The notes under the pieces were generated by a model. It ran no database searches, had not been told where the DNA came from, and worked only from the letters and a program-made list of their open reading frames with translations. A stretch of DNA of 64,000 nt, taken from Flavobacteriales bacterium UBA1986 (lineage in GTDB: Bacteria > Bacteroidota > Bacteroidia > Flavobacteriales_G > Salibacteraceae). The stretch covers positions 1 through 64,000 of the forward strand of contig DDDG01000011.1 in NCBI GenBank assembly GCA_002336245.1, in the 5' to 3' direction. A program made the translations under genes and the position numbers. Below, one piece after another: positions 42,288-50,807 of the stretch. Each line of letters starts with the position of its first letter. The first letter of the stretch is position 1.

Positions 42288-42344
42288 GATTTTAAGCTCT
42301 CATAATCGCTGCGAAAATATAAGGACTAAGTCTGCATACATTAA

Positions 42345-42352
42345 TAAATTTG
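42345..42352 (+). promoter_or_regulatory. -7 promoter motif for the arginase-argS-ffh-folD unit
   Basis: TAAATTTG is an exact TAnnTTTG match ending 19 bases before ATG 42372. A near match for the divergent gene (TATTTTCG, minus strand) lies just to its left. Confidence 0.5.
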
Positions 42353-42371
42353 CAAGCTTCCAAAATAGACG

Positions 42372-43325
42372 ATGAAACGCATTCAATGTATAGTACAAGA
42401 GTCGGAGATTGGAGCTGGAACGAGAGGTTCTAGTTTAGGATTCGCTGCGATGAAGATTGCTAGCCTCAAAGCTGGTTCTAACTTTTTCGCAAAATACCCA
42501 CAGGAGTTTCTTCCAAACCGCAACGATTTGTTGCTTAAGTACGACGACTCACCTTCTGCCAAGAACATTGAGGGGATGAAAGAAGTATACCAGACGATGG
42601 TTGACGGAGTTTCCTCAAGCATTGGAGCTGGAAATTTCCCGCTTCTAATCAGTGCTGATCACTGTTCAGCCGGCGGAACGATAGCGGGCATAAAAAAGGC
42701 CTTTCCGGAAAAAAGACTTGGCGTGGTGTGGGTAGACGCGCATGCTGACTTGCACACGCCATGGACAAGCCCAACGGGAAATATGCATGGAATGCCTTTG
42801 GCTACGGCCCTCTGCATTAACAATGAAAATCATGCTCGCCGCACGCCTGAAGAGGCCATCCGAAATTCTTGGGATGAACTCGTGAATCTTGCAGGATTGT
42901 GCCCGAAGGTCCTTCCGGAAGACATGCTCTTTTTTGCCGTGCGGGATACAGAAAGGCAAGAAGATGCTCTCATGACCGATATGAAAATGAGGAATTTTCG
43001 GGTTGAAGAACTTCGTGAAAGAGGATTCCAAAATTGCCTTGAAGAAGCTGCAGTGCGCTTCAATGATGTTGACATTATTTACCTCTCTTTTGACGTTGAT
43101 TCGATGGATTGCGATTTGGTTTCCCATGGGACTGGAACCCCTGTACCCAATGGCTTAAGCCCAGATGAAGCCTCTCAAATTTTGAATTTTTTCGCTCGAG
43201 ACGAGCGACTGGTTTGCATGGAAACTGTAGAGATAAATCCTACACTGGACGAAAAGAAAAACCTGATGGCTGAGACTGCCTTTGCAGTACTTGAAGATTT
43301 CACTACCGAATTGAACAAGCAATAG
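42372..43325 (+). CDS. Arginase/agmatinase-family ureohydrolase
   Basis: 317 residues. A two-manganese hydrolase by family. Metal ligands are in place: ISADHCSAGG (the His of the usual GGDHS, here with DHC) near residue 98, VWVDAHADLHTP near 120, LSFDVDSMDCD near 240 and the late glutamate METVEINP near 285. The substrate loop TGNMHGMPLA fits arginase better than agmatinase. Substitutions at two conserved places (DHS to DHC, the LDP after SFDVD to MDC) mark a divergent subgroup, so the substrate (arginine, formiminoglutamate or other) is open. It lies one base ahead of argS. Confidence 0.88.
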   Translation: MKRIQCIVQESEIGAGTRGSSLGFAAMKIASLKAGSNFFAKYPQEFLPNRNDLLLKYDDSPSAKNIEGMKEVYQTMVDGVSSSIGAGNFPLLISADHCSAGGTIAGIKKAFPEKRLGVVWVDAHADLHTPWTSPTGNMHGMPLATALCINNENHARRTPEEAIRNSWDELVNLAGLCPKVLPEDMLFFAVRDTERQEDALMTDMKMRNFRVEELRERGFQNCLEEAAVRFNDVDIIYLSFDVDSMDCDLVSHGTGTPVPNGLSPDEASQILNFFARDERLVCMETVEINPTLDEKKNLMAETAFAVLEDFTTELNKQ

Positions 43326-43326
43326 A

Positions 43327-45093
43327 ATGGAAGAAGAATTAAGATCTGCTTTAGCTGAGAGCATCGAACGCTTGTATGGTGCTTTTGAGGGCGATCTGCA
43401 AATTCAAAAAACTCGAAAGGAGTTTGAAGGTGAATTTACGCTTGTTGTTTTTCCTCTTTTGCGAACTTCAAAGAAGAAGCCTGAGGAAACTGCCGAAGAA
43501 ATCGGGAGAGATTTAGTCGAAAATTTTGAAGCTGCCGTTGCTTTTCAAGTAGTTAAGGGCTTCTTGAATATCAGTCTTTCAGATAAGCGTTGGCTCAAGT
43601 TTCTCAATGATTTGATGGGCGATCCAAGACATGGTCACAAGCCAAAAGACAACAGACAGATTATGGTGGAGTACTCTTCACCGAATACCAATAAGCCTTT
43701 GCATCTTGGTCACATTCGCAACAACTTGCTCGGTTACTCGGTAGCGCGTTTGTTGGAAGCTTCTGGGCGCAAGGTTGAAAAAGTTCAAATCATCAACGAC
43801 CGCGGAATTCACATTTGTAAGTCTATGTTGGCTTGGCAGAAGTTCGGAGATGGTGAAACTCCAGAGTCATCTGGAATGAAGGGTGATCATTTAGTAGGTA
43901 AGTACTATGTGAGATTCGATCAAGAATACAAGAAGGAGATTTCTGTTCTGATTGCTGGAGGTACCGATGCCAAAGAGGCTGAAAAACAAGCTCCAATCCT
44001 GCTTGAGGCTCAGAGCATGCTTGTGAAGTGGGAGGCGAAGGACCCTGAAGTATATGCCCTCTGGGAGCGGATGAATTCATGGGTTTACACAGGTTTCGAC
44101 GCGACCTACAAGCGTATGGGAGTCACCTTCGATCAGCTCTATTACGAGTCGGAGACTTATTTGGTAGGAAAAGAGAAAATTCAAGAAGGTTTAGATAAAG
44201 GAGTTTTCTTTAAAAAAGAGGATGGCTCCGTATGGATCGACCTCACCGAAGATGGATTGGACCAAAAGATCTTGTTGCGTTCTGATGGAACTGCTGTCTA
44301 TATGACTCAAGACATCGGTACTGCAATTCTTCGATTTGAAGAATATCCTGAATTGAGTAAGTTGATTTACACCGTTGGAAATGAGCAGAATTATCATTTC
44401 AAAGTTCTTTTCTTGATTCTGAAAAAGCTTGGTTATGCTTGGGCTGAAGAATGCGAGCACCTGTCGTACGGAATGGTTACTCTTCCTGAGGGGAAAATGA
44501 AATCTCGAGAAGGCACGGTGGTAGACGCCGACGAATTGATGGCCGAGATGGTGCAAACTGCTCAAGAGAAAACGGAAGAATTGGGCAAGTTGGAAGGGAT
44601 GGCGGTAGATGAAAAAGCTGACTTATACGAGCAGATCGGCTTAGCATCTTTAAAGTACTTCATCTTAAAGGTTGACCCGAAGAAGGAAATCATGTTCAAC
44701 CCAGCGGAATCGATTGATTTTAATGGGAACACGGGACCCTTTCTTCAATATGCTTTTGTGAGAATTCGTTCTGTTGCGAAAAAAGCTGGGAGCTTTGGTC
44801 AGAAGGGATGGGCAGATATTAAGCTCGACGATCGGGAGCGCAATATTCTAAAGGTTCTGTACGCCTATGCAGACACTTTGGAAGAAGCCGCACAGCAATT
44901 GAATCCGGCCTTAATTGCGAACCATTGCTATGAGCTCGTTAAAACGTACAATACTTTTTACCAAAACTTACCGATTGTAAACGACGACGATGAAGTTCTT
45001 ACTTCCTTTCGTTTGTCGCTTTCTTTGAAAGTAGGTGAGGTTATTGAATCTTCTTTAGGTTTGCTGGGAATCGAGGTTCCCGAGAAAATGTAG
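43327..45093 (+). CDS. argS: Arginine--tRNA ligase
   Basis: 588 residues. Class I synthetase. HIGH motif as HLGHI (residues ~126-130, in SPNTNKPLHLGHIRNNLLG), and the KMSKS-equivalent KMKSREG near 390. N-terminal Add-1 tRNA-binding domain (1-~110) and C-terminal DALR anticodon-binding domain. Second gene of a run of arginase-argS-ffh-folD with gaps of 1, 6 and 11 bases. Confidence 0.97.
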   Translation: MEEELRSALAESIERLYGAFEGDLQIQKTRKEFEGEFTLVVFPLLRTSKKKPEETAEEIGRDLVENFEAAVAFQVVKGFLNISLSDKRWLKFLNDLMGDPRHGHKPKDNRQIMVEYSSPNTNKPLHLGHIRNNLLGYSVARLLEASGRKVEKVQIINDRGIHICKSMLAWQKFGDGETPESSGMKGDHLVGKYYVRFDQEYKKEISVLIAGGTDAKEAEKQAPILLEAQSMLVKWEAKDPEVYALWERMNSWVYTGFDATYKRMGVTFDQLYYESETYLVGKEKIQEGLDKGVFFKKEDGSVWIDLTEDGLDQKILLRSDGTAVYMTQDIGTAILRFEEYPELSKLIYTVGNEQNYHFKVLFLILKKLGYAWAEECEHLSYGMVTLPEGKMKSREGTVVDADELMAEMVQTAQEKTEELGKLEGMAVDEKADLYEQIGLASLKYFILKVDPKKEIMFNPAESIDFNGNTGPFLQYAFVRIRSVAKKAGSFGQKGWADIKLDDRERNILKVLYAYADTLEEAAQQLNPALIANHCYELVKTYNTFYQNLPIVNDDDEVLTSFRLSLSLKVGEVIESSLGLLGIEVPEKM

Positions 45094-45099
45094 AAACTG

Positions 45100-46440
45100 A
45101 TGTTTGATAATTTACAAGACAAGTTAGAGCGTTCGTTTAAGGTCCTGAAAGGCCATGGACAGATTACGGAAATAAACGTGGCTGAGACCATGAAGGAGGT
45201 CAGAAGATCTCTCCTTGATGCCGATGTCAACTTTAAAATTGCGAAGCAGTTTACCGAATCTCTTAAAGAAAAGGCGCTAGGTCAAGATGTATTGAACTCC
45301 CTTTCCCCGGGGCAGCTTCTCGTGAAGATTACCCACGATGAGTTGGCCGAACTTATGGGAGGTGAGAAGGCGGACTTCAACATTCAGGGAAATCCAGCTA
45401 CCATCCTAATGGCGGGCCTTCAAGGTTCTGGTAAAACAACCCATTCAGCCAAGCTTGCGAATTTCCTGAAGAATAAAAAGGGAAAGAACCCGCTCTTGGT
45501 CGCCTGTGATGTTTACCGTCCAGCTGCCATCGATCAACTTCATGTTCTAGGTGAGCAATTGGGAATTGAAGTTTACTCTGAACGAGAAAACAAGAACCCA
45601 GTAGAAATTGCAAAGAACTCGATTGCGCACGCTCGTTCGAATGGTTTTAACGTAGTCATTGTCGATACCGCTGGTCGTTTGGCCATCGACAAAGACATGA
45701 TGGATGAAATCGCCAACATCAAGAAGACGATTTCGCCGCAAGAAACGCTCTTCGTTGTAGATTCCATGACGGGGCAAGATGCAGTAAACACTGCAAAAGA
45801 ATTCAACGAACGCTTGGATTTTGAAGGTGTTATTCTTACCAAATTGGATGGAGATACACGCGGCGGAGCGGCACTGTCCATTAAGGCGGTTGTGCAGAAG
45901 CCAATCAAGTTCATTGGTACGGGTGAAAAGATGGAAGCCTTGGATGAGTTTTATCCAAGCCGTATGGCCGATCGAATATTGGGCATGGGTGATGTCGTTT
46001 CACTCGTTGAGCGAGCCCAAGAACAATTCGATGAAAAAGAGGCGCGTAAGCTTCAGAAAAAAATCGCCAAGGATCAATTCAACTTCAACGATTTCTTGAG
46101 TCAAATTCAACAGATCAAGAAGATGGGTAGCATCAAAGACTTGGCAGGAATGATTCCAGGGATGGGTAAGGCAATGAAGAACGTCGACATCGACGACGAT
46201 GCATTTAAGGGCATCGAGGCAATTATCCATTCAATGACACCTGATGAGCGCGAGAGTCCACACATCATCAATGGTTCTAGGAAGAAACGGATTGCAAAAG
46301 GAAGTGGAACTGATGTTCAAGAAGTGAATCGCCTTATAAAGCAATTTGGTGAAACGCGTAAGATGATGAAATTAATGTCGAACAAGGGGAACATGATGAA
46401 GATGATGAGCCAAATGGGAGGCATGCCGAAAATGAGATAA
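45100..46440 (+). CDS. ffh: Signal recognition particle protein Ffh
   Basis: 446 residues. Ffh/SRP54, a GTPase that recognises signal peptides on the ribosome and delivers them to FtsY and SecYEG. N domain (FDNLQDKLERSFKVLKGHGQITE), G1 AGLQGSGKTTHSAKLA near 104-118, G3 DTAGRLAID, TKLDGDTRGGAALSI and GTGEKMEALDEF in the G domain; methionine-rich M domain from ~330 (MGSIKDLAGMIPGMGK and MMKMMSQMGGMPKMR) that binds signal peptides and SRP RNA. The 4.5S RNA gene is not seen in the window. Confidence 0.98.
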   Translation: MFDNLQDKLERSFKVLKGHGQITEINVAETMKEVRRSLLDADVNFKIAKQFTESLKEKALGQDVLNSLSPGQLLVKITHDELAELMGGEKADFNIQGNPATILMAGLQGSGKTTHSAKLANFLKNKKGKNPLLVACDVYRPAAIDQLHVLGEQLGIEVYSERENKNPVEIAKNSIAHARSNGFNVVIVDTAGRLAIDKDMMDEIANIKKTISPQETLFVVDSMTGQDAVNTAKEFNERLDFEGVILTKLDGDTRGGAALSIKAVVQKPIKFIGTGEKMEALDEFYPSRMADRILGMGDVVSLVERAQEQFDEKEARKLQKKIAKDQFNFNDFLSQIQQIKKMGSIKDLAGMIPGMGKAMKNVDIDDDAFKGIEAIIHSMTPDERESPHIINGSRKKRIAKGSGTDVQEVNRLIKQFGETRKMMKLMSNKGNMMKMMSQMGGMPKMR

Positions 46441-46451
46441 ACACAAAGCTT

Positions 46452-47330
46452 ATGACTGTACTCGACGGAAAAGAAAGTTCAAATAGAATTAAGGATAGAC
46501 TAGCCTCAGAAGTGGCGGAGATAAAAGCAGCAGGGGGAAAGATCCCACATCTGGCTGCAATTCTCGTCGGTGAAGACGGTGCAAGTCAAACTTATGTGAA
46601 CGCGAAGGTAAAGGCCTGTGAGCGTTGTGGTTTTAAGTCGAGTTTGATGCGCTTTAGCTCAGACATTAGCGAAGCGGAAGTTCTTGGAGAAATTCAAAAG
46701 CTCAATGAAGATCCGGATGTTGATGGCTTTATTGTTCAGCTTCCCTTACCAAAACACATCGATGAGTTGAAGGTGACTTTAGCTGTTGATCCAAATAAGG
46801 ATGTGGATGGCTTCCATCCGGAAAATGTGGGTAGAATGTCCATTGGTCTGGATACTTTCATTCCGGCTACTCCATACGGCATTATGCAACTTTTGGCTGA
46901 GTACGATGTACCAACTGAAGGCAAAAACTGTGTAGTGATGGGGCGTTCGAATATCGTAGGTACTCCTATGAGTATTTTGATGTCGAGAAATACGAAGCCG
47001 GGAAATTCAACGGTGACGATGGTTCATTCCCGCACCCAAAATGTAAAAGAGATTTGCAGAGAGGCTGATATTCTCATCGTTGCGCTGGGAAAAGCAGAAA
47101 TGGTCGACTCTTCATACGTGAAGGACGGCGCCGTGATTGTAGACGTTGGAATCACTCGCCTGCCTGATCAGAGTAAGAAATCGGGCTTTAGATTGGCTGG
47201 AGATGTTCTATACTCCGATGTAGCTGAGAAATGTTCCTTCATCACACCTGTTCCTGGTGGAGTAGGACCAATGACCATTGTAGGTCTCATGATGAACACC
47301 CTGAAAGCCTCCAAAAGGCATTCTGCCTAG
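46452..47330 (+). CDS. folD: Bifunctional methylenetetrahydrofolate dehydrogenase/cyclohydrolase
   Basis: 292 residues. Converts 5,10-methylene-THF to 10-formyl-THF in two steps in one-carbon metabolism. Key segments: GEDGASQTYVNAKVKACERCGF with the catalytic lysine around residue 56, VDGFIVQLPLPKHI, DVDGFHPENVGRM, the NADP loop VVMGRSNIVGTPMSILM and the C-terminal FITPVPGGVGPMTIVGLMMNT. Length is normal. Last of the arginase-argS-ffh-folD run; no terminator recognisable in the 71 bases before the convergent giant gene. Confidence 0.97.
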   Translation: MTVLDGKESSNRIKDRLASEVAEIKAAGGKIPHLAAILVGEDGASQTYVNAKVKACERCGFKSSLMRFSSDISEAEVLGEIQKLNEDPDVDGFIVQLPLPKHIDELKVTLAVDPNKDVDGFHPENVGRMSIGLDTFIPATPYGIMQLLAEYDVPTEGKNCVVMGRSNIVGTPMSILMSRNTKPGNSTVTMVHSRTQNVKEICREADILIVALGKAEMVDSSYVKDGAVIVDVGITRLPDQSKKSGFRLAGDVLYSDVAEKCSFITPVPGGVGPMTIVGLMMNTLKASKRHSA

Positions 47331-47401
47331 GGCACTGAATTCAATGATTTTTAAGAAAGGTTTGCGTTGAGCCTTATATAAGGATGTCTACGGATAGGCC
47401 T

Positions 47402-50400
47402 TTATCGAATCAATTCAAAGGTTCCCACCTTCACTTGAAGTTGATTGTTTAGGTCAGGGTAGGAGATGTAATAGGTGTATGTTCCAATCGAGCATTCCTC
47501 TCCTTTATAAGTTCCATCCCATGCAAAGTTCACGGCATCGGATTCATAGATTTTTTCTCCCCATCTATTCACAAGGGTAACTTCCATTTCTTCCAATCGC
47601 TCCCCATAAACTCGGAAGTCTTCGTTCAAACCGTCTTTGTTTGGAGTAAAGGCAGAAGGAATGTAAAAATACTGGTCACAAAGGCGCAGTTCCACCGAAT
47701 CTACTCCCACACATCCGTAGATGTTTTCAACTCGAACAGAGTATGTGCCCGGATCAGAAGCTAAAATGCTTGAATGGTATTCGAATGTATTCCAGAAATA
47801 ACTGTATTCGTTTTCATCTTCGATGAAGCCATTCAATTCAATCAGTTCACCGGGGCATACCAGTCGATCTCCACCTAGATTGGGTTTAGGGTTGTCTGAA
47901 TAGTAAACTCTGATCGAGTCGACATCGAAGCCACATCGGTTTTGTGCTTTTGCCCAGTAAGTACCAGCTTTAGATGCTAGAACAACATCGAATTTTGTTC
48001 CATCTGACCAAGTCACTTCGGCATTCTGCAATGCAGGAAGTTCAATTCGATAGGACTTTCCATCACAGAGAACGGTATCGGGGCCAAGGTAAATTTCCGG
48101 AGTGTATTCATAAATCACTCGAATTTCATCTTCATAAACACCGCAAGTGTTTTCAATTTTCACATTGTACACTCCAGTTTCAACTATGGTATAAAATGGG
48201 CCTGAAACGCCAGTATTCCACCAGTAGGTTGGTTTGTTTGGAACGGTCACATCCAAAGTTAAGGTGTTGCTGTTGCAAATGTTGGTGTCGGGACCTAGAT
48301 CGACGACGAGAGGTTGGTCATAATAGACGTTCACTGTATCGGAACCAATGCCGCAAATGTTTGATGCTTGGGCCCAAACTTTACCAGGAGTGGTTACTAT
48401 GATGCTTGTGTCCACAGAGCCATTGCTCCATAAATAGGACGAACGAGAGAAAGTAGTCGAATAACCAACGGTGTCTCCAATACACAGAATGGTGTCTTCT
48501 GGAAGTTGCACTACTGGAACAGATTCATCGTCAAAAGAAATGGTGTCGGAGTATGATCCGCAGGTATTTGTTGCCGTTTCCCAGTATGTTCCTAAAGTGC
48601 TTACACTAAGGTTTGAGTCTGTTGACCCATCAGACCACAGAACACTAGCGTCTCGCACGAGCCCTCCATAAAGGCTGATTACATCTCCAAGGCATAGGAT
48701 GCTGTCCGGTCCAAGATCAATGTTCAGTGGGTAGTCGTAATCCACGACCAAGGTGTCTGAGGCGACACCACATTGGTTCGTTACTTCAACCCAATAAGTT
48801 CCGCCAGGAGAGAAGATGTTCATGACACTCGACTGACTTCCATTTTGCCACAAGTAGTGTGAACGCGAGAATGCCGCATTTTTCACCAATATGGTGCCAT
48901 CGCACAGCAGTGTATCACCACCAAGGGCTGCAGTTGGAGGAATTTCAAAATCGATGTAGGCGACATCAGAGAAGGAGCCACAAACGTTCGTTAGCTGAAC
49001 CGAGACAAAGCCCGCAGTATCCGTTTGAAAAGTAGTTGTAGTATCTCCACTGTGCCATAAGTAAGATGTTCCAGTAATTGTCTCAACATCGAAAAACATG
49101 GTATCGCCAACACAAAGCAATGTGTCTGGTCCTAGATTTACTGTGTCGGGCCAAAGACTGTCCACTCGCATAGTGTCGTAATCAATTCCGCAAATATTTT
49201 CTGCACGAATCCAATACTCACCAGCGGTATTAACGTACAATTTTTGACCGTCCGAAGAGTCAAGCCACATGTGTTCGTATAAATCTGTGTTGATCGTGAA
49301 ATCCAAACTATCACCATTACAAAGGATGGTATCGTTCCCCAAGTCAATGATGGGTGCATGATGAATGCGAATGGTGTCGTACAGAGTATCGATGATTGTC
49401 AGGTTATTGGCATTTACCAATCTCAAACGAACACTTACATAATATATACCCGTATCTGAATATATGTGCCGTGCATTTTTCGTCGTATCGGCGTTCAAAG
49501 CTCCACTCATTGGGTCGCCAAAATTCCAAAGAACACTATCGATTTGCCCGTTGTTCCCCAAGTCGAATTTGGTTGTGTCGCCAAGGCAGGTATCTCTAAT
49601 GCTTAAGTTGTTGTTGGCGAAAAAGCTTTGAATGAATGTGGGTAATCCCAGGCGCCCTTGGGCAGCTTGACCAGATGTTCCTCCAATCAGGGTGAGGAAG
49701 GTGTACGTAAAGCCGCAGCCCACACCAAGCACATTAGGATTGGGAATTTGGGAAAGTGCGGTTCCATTGTAATTAACAACGTAGATTTTTTCATCGGGCC
49801 CCAACTGCATGGCCCACATAGTTCCTGAACTGTGTGTATATATTGTCGTTCTAGCAGCTGAAATTGCAGCAGCTGTATACGTGCTTATATCGTATTGATA
49901 GATCTGACTTCTTGAACCTGTATAGAATTTTGTTTCATCAGGGGAAAAGTCACCACCATAGGGGCTCTGAGTTCCAGTGACCAAGAAGGGGTTGGTAATT
50001 GCTCCAGTTGTATTGTTGAAATCCATGAAGATCAATTCACTTGAATTGTACTGCATGTTGACCAATTTGTCACCAGAAGGGGAAGCTTTTAAGTAGCCGA
50101 TGTAGCTGGTGTTGCTGCCAACGTTGATCGTAGAAGTCACTCCAGTCGTATTCACGCCAGCACTGCTAACTCTGTAGGCGTAGTAGGTTCCGACATTTGA
50201 CCTTTGGGTAATCACCCAGAAGTCGGATCCATTTGAATGCCCTACAGCCGTTACCTTTTCACGCACTCCGACTCCCGCGGGAGTAACCTGAGTGTTTTTG
50301 TTCGTAGTGAGTACCGCTCCCAATCCGCCACTCTGGCTCATGTCTACTTCTGAATATCGAAGACCAACCGTAGAATTCGTAGCAGGAACAGTGAATATGT

Positions 50401-50749
50401 AGTAGTTTGTTGAACTTCCTGGTTTCGGTACAATCACTGCCGATTGCGTGGCAGAGAAGTTTCCTTGAAGACCAGTTCCGTTGGTCATTACGTTGTTGTT
50501 GGAATTCCAAACTGAAATCCCATCCGTATAAAAGAGAAGATTTCCGTTGTTGTCTGAAATGGTGGCGTTGCCTTCTTGGGTAACAATATTACTGCCTGCT
50601 ACAGCAATAGGAGCACCATTGGTCCCAGTAAACTCAATTGCGGCACGTTGTCCGAAGTACCAGTTGTTGGCCTCTTTTTGTGCATGCACATTCGGGGCTC
50701 CCATCAATAGGAGCGCGCAAAACAGACATACGTGCTTGAAAAATCTCAC
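47402..50749 (-). CDS. Large T9SS-exported repeat protein with PKD and CHU_C domains (copy 2)
   Basis: 1115 residues starting at GTG 50749. Signal peptide (HVCLFCALLLMGAPNVHAQ). Residues ~25-380 look like a beta-propeller (NWYFGQRAAIEF, GNATISDNNGNLLFYTDG). ~385-465 is a PKD domain (WNFGDP, HIYSDTGIYYVSVRL). From ~468 to ~1028 there are eight tandem repeats of about 70 residues, each opening with a form of LGPDTILC and closing near NxCGxxxDxxxV. The final ~85 residues are the gliding-motility-type CHU_C domain (FYIPSAFTPNKDGLNEDFRV ... VNRWGEKIYES ... GTYTYYISY), a type B sorting signal for the type IX system. It should be surface-exposed or released. Second copy of a tandem pair with 50808-54155. 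Confidence 0.93.
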   Translation of the reverse strand: MRFFKHVCLFCALLLMGAPNVHAQKEANNWYFGQRAAIEFTGTNGAPIAVAGSNIVTQEGNATISDNNGNLLFYTDGISVWNSNNNVMTNGTGLQGNFSATQSAVIVPKPGSSTNYYIFTVPATNSTVGLRYSEVDMSQSGGLGAVLTTNKNTQVTPAGVGVREKVTAVGHSNGSDFWVITQRSNVGTYYAYRVSSAGVNTTGVTSTINVGSNTSYIGYLKASPSGDKLVNMQYNSSELIFMDFNNTTGAITNPFLVTGTQSPYGGDFSPDETKFYTGSRSQIYQYDISTYTAAAISAARTTIYTHSSGTMWAMQLGPDEKIYVVNYNGTALSQIPNPNVLGVGCGFTYTFLTLIGGTSGQAAQGRLGLPTFIQSFFANNNLSIRDTCLGDTTKFDLGNNGQIDSVLWNFGDPMSGALNADTTKNARHIYSDTGIYYVSVRLRLVNANNLTIIDTLYDTIRIHHAPIIDLGNDTILCNGDSLDFTINTDLYEHMWLDSSDGQKLYVNTAGEYWIRAENICGIDYDTMRVDSLWPDTVNLGPDTLLCVGDTMFFDVETITGTSYLWHSGDTTTTFQTDTAGFVSVQLTNVCGSFSDVAYIDFEIPPTAALGGDTLLCDGTILVKNAAFSRSHYLWQNGSQSSVMNIFSPGGTYWVEVTNQCGVASDTLVVDYDYPLNIDLGPDSILCLGDVISLYGGLVRDASVLWSDGSTDSNLSVSTLGTYWETATNTCGSYSDTISFDDESVPVVQLPEDTILCIGDTVGYSTTFSRSSYLWSNGSVDTSIIVTTPGKVWAQASNICGIGSDTVNVYYDQPLVVDLGPDTNICNSNTLTLDVTVPNKPTYWWNTGVSGPFYTIVETGVYNVKIENTCGVYEDEIRVIYEYTPEIYLGPDTVLCDGKSYRIELPALQNAEVTWSDGTKFDVVLASKAGTYWAKAQNRCGFDVDSIRVYYSDNPKPNLGGDRLVCPGELIELNGFIEDENEYSYFWNTFEYHSSILASDPGTYSVRVENIYGCVGVDSVELRLCDQYFYIPSAFTPNKDGLNEDFRVYGERLEEMEVTLVNRWGEKIYESDAVNFAWDGTYKGEECSIGTYTYYISYPDLNNQLQVKVGTFELIR

Positions 50750-50757
50750 TTGAGTGC

Positions 50758-50786
50758 CAAAGTTACCTAATGATTAGACGCGCAAA
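50758..50786 (-). promoter_or_regulatory. Promoter of the copy-2 giant gene, nearly leaderless
   Basis: Minus strand: TTTG (50783-50786), 17 bases, then TAACTTTG (50758-50765), an exact TAnnTTTG match. Only eight bases separate the motif from the GTG at 50749, so the transcript should begin at or within a few bases of the start codon. Confidence 0.55.
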
Positions 50787-50807
50787 AAGGGAAAAGGTTG
50801 CCAATTC

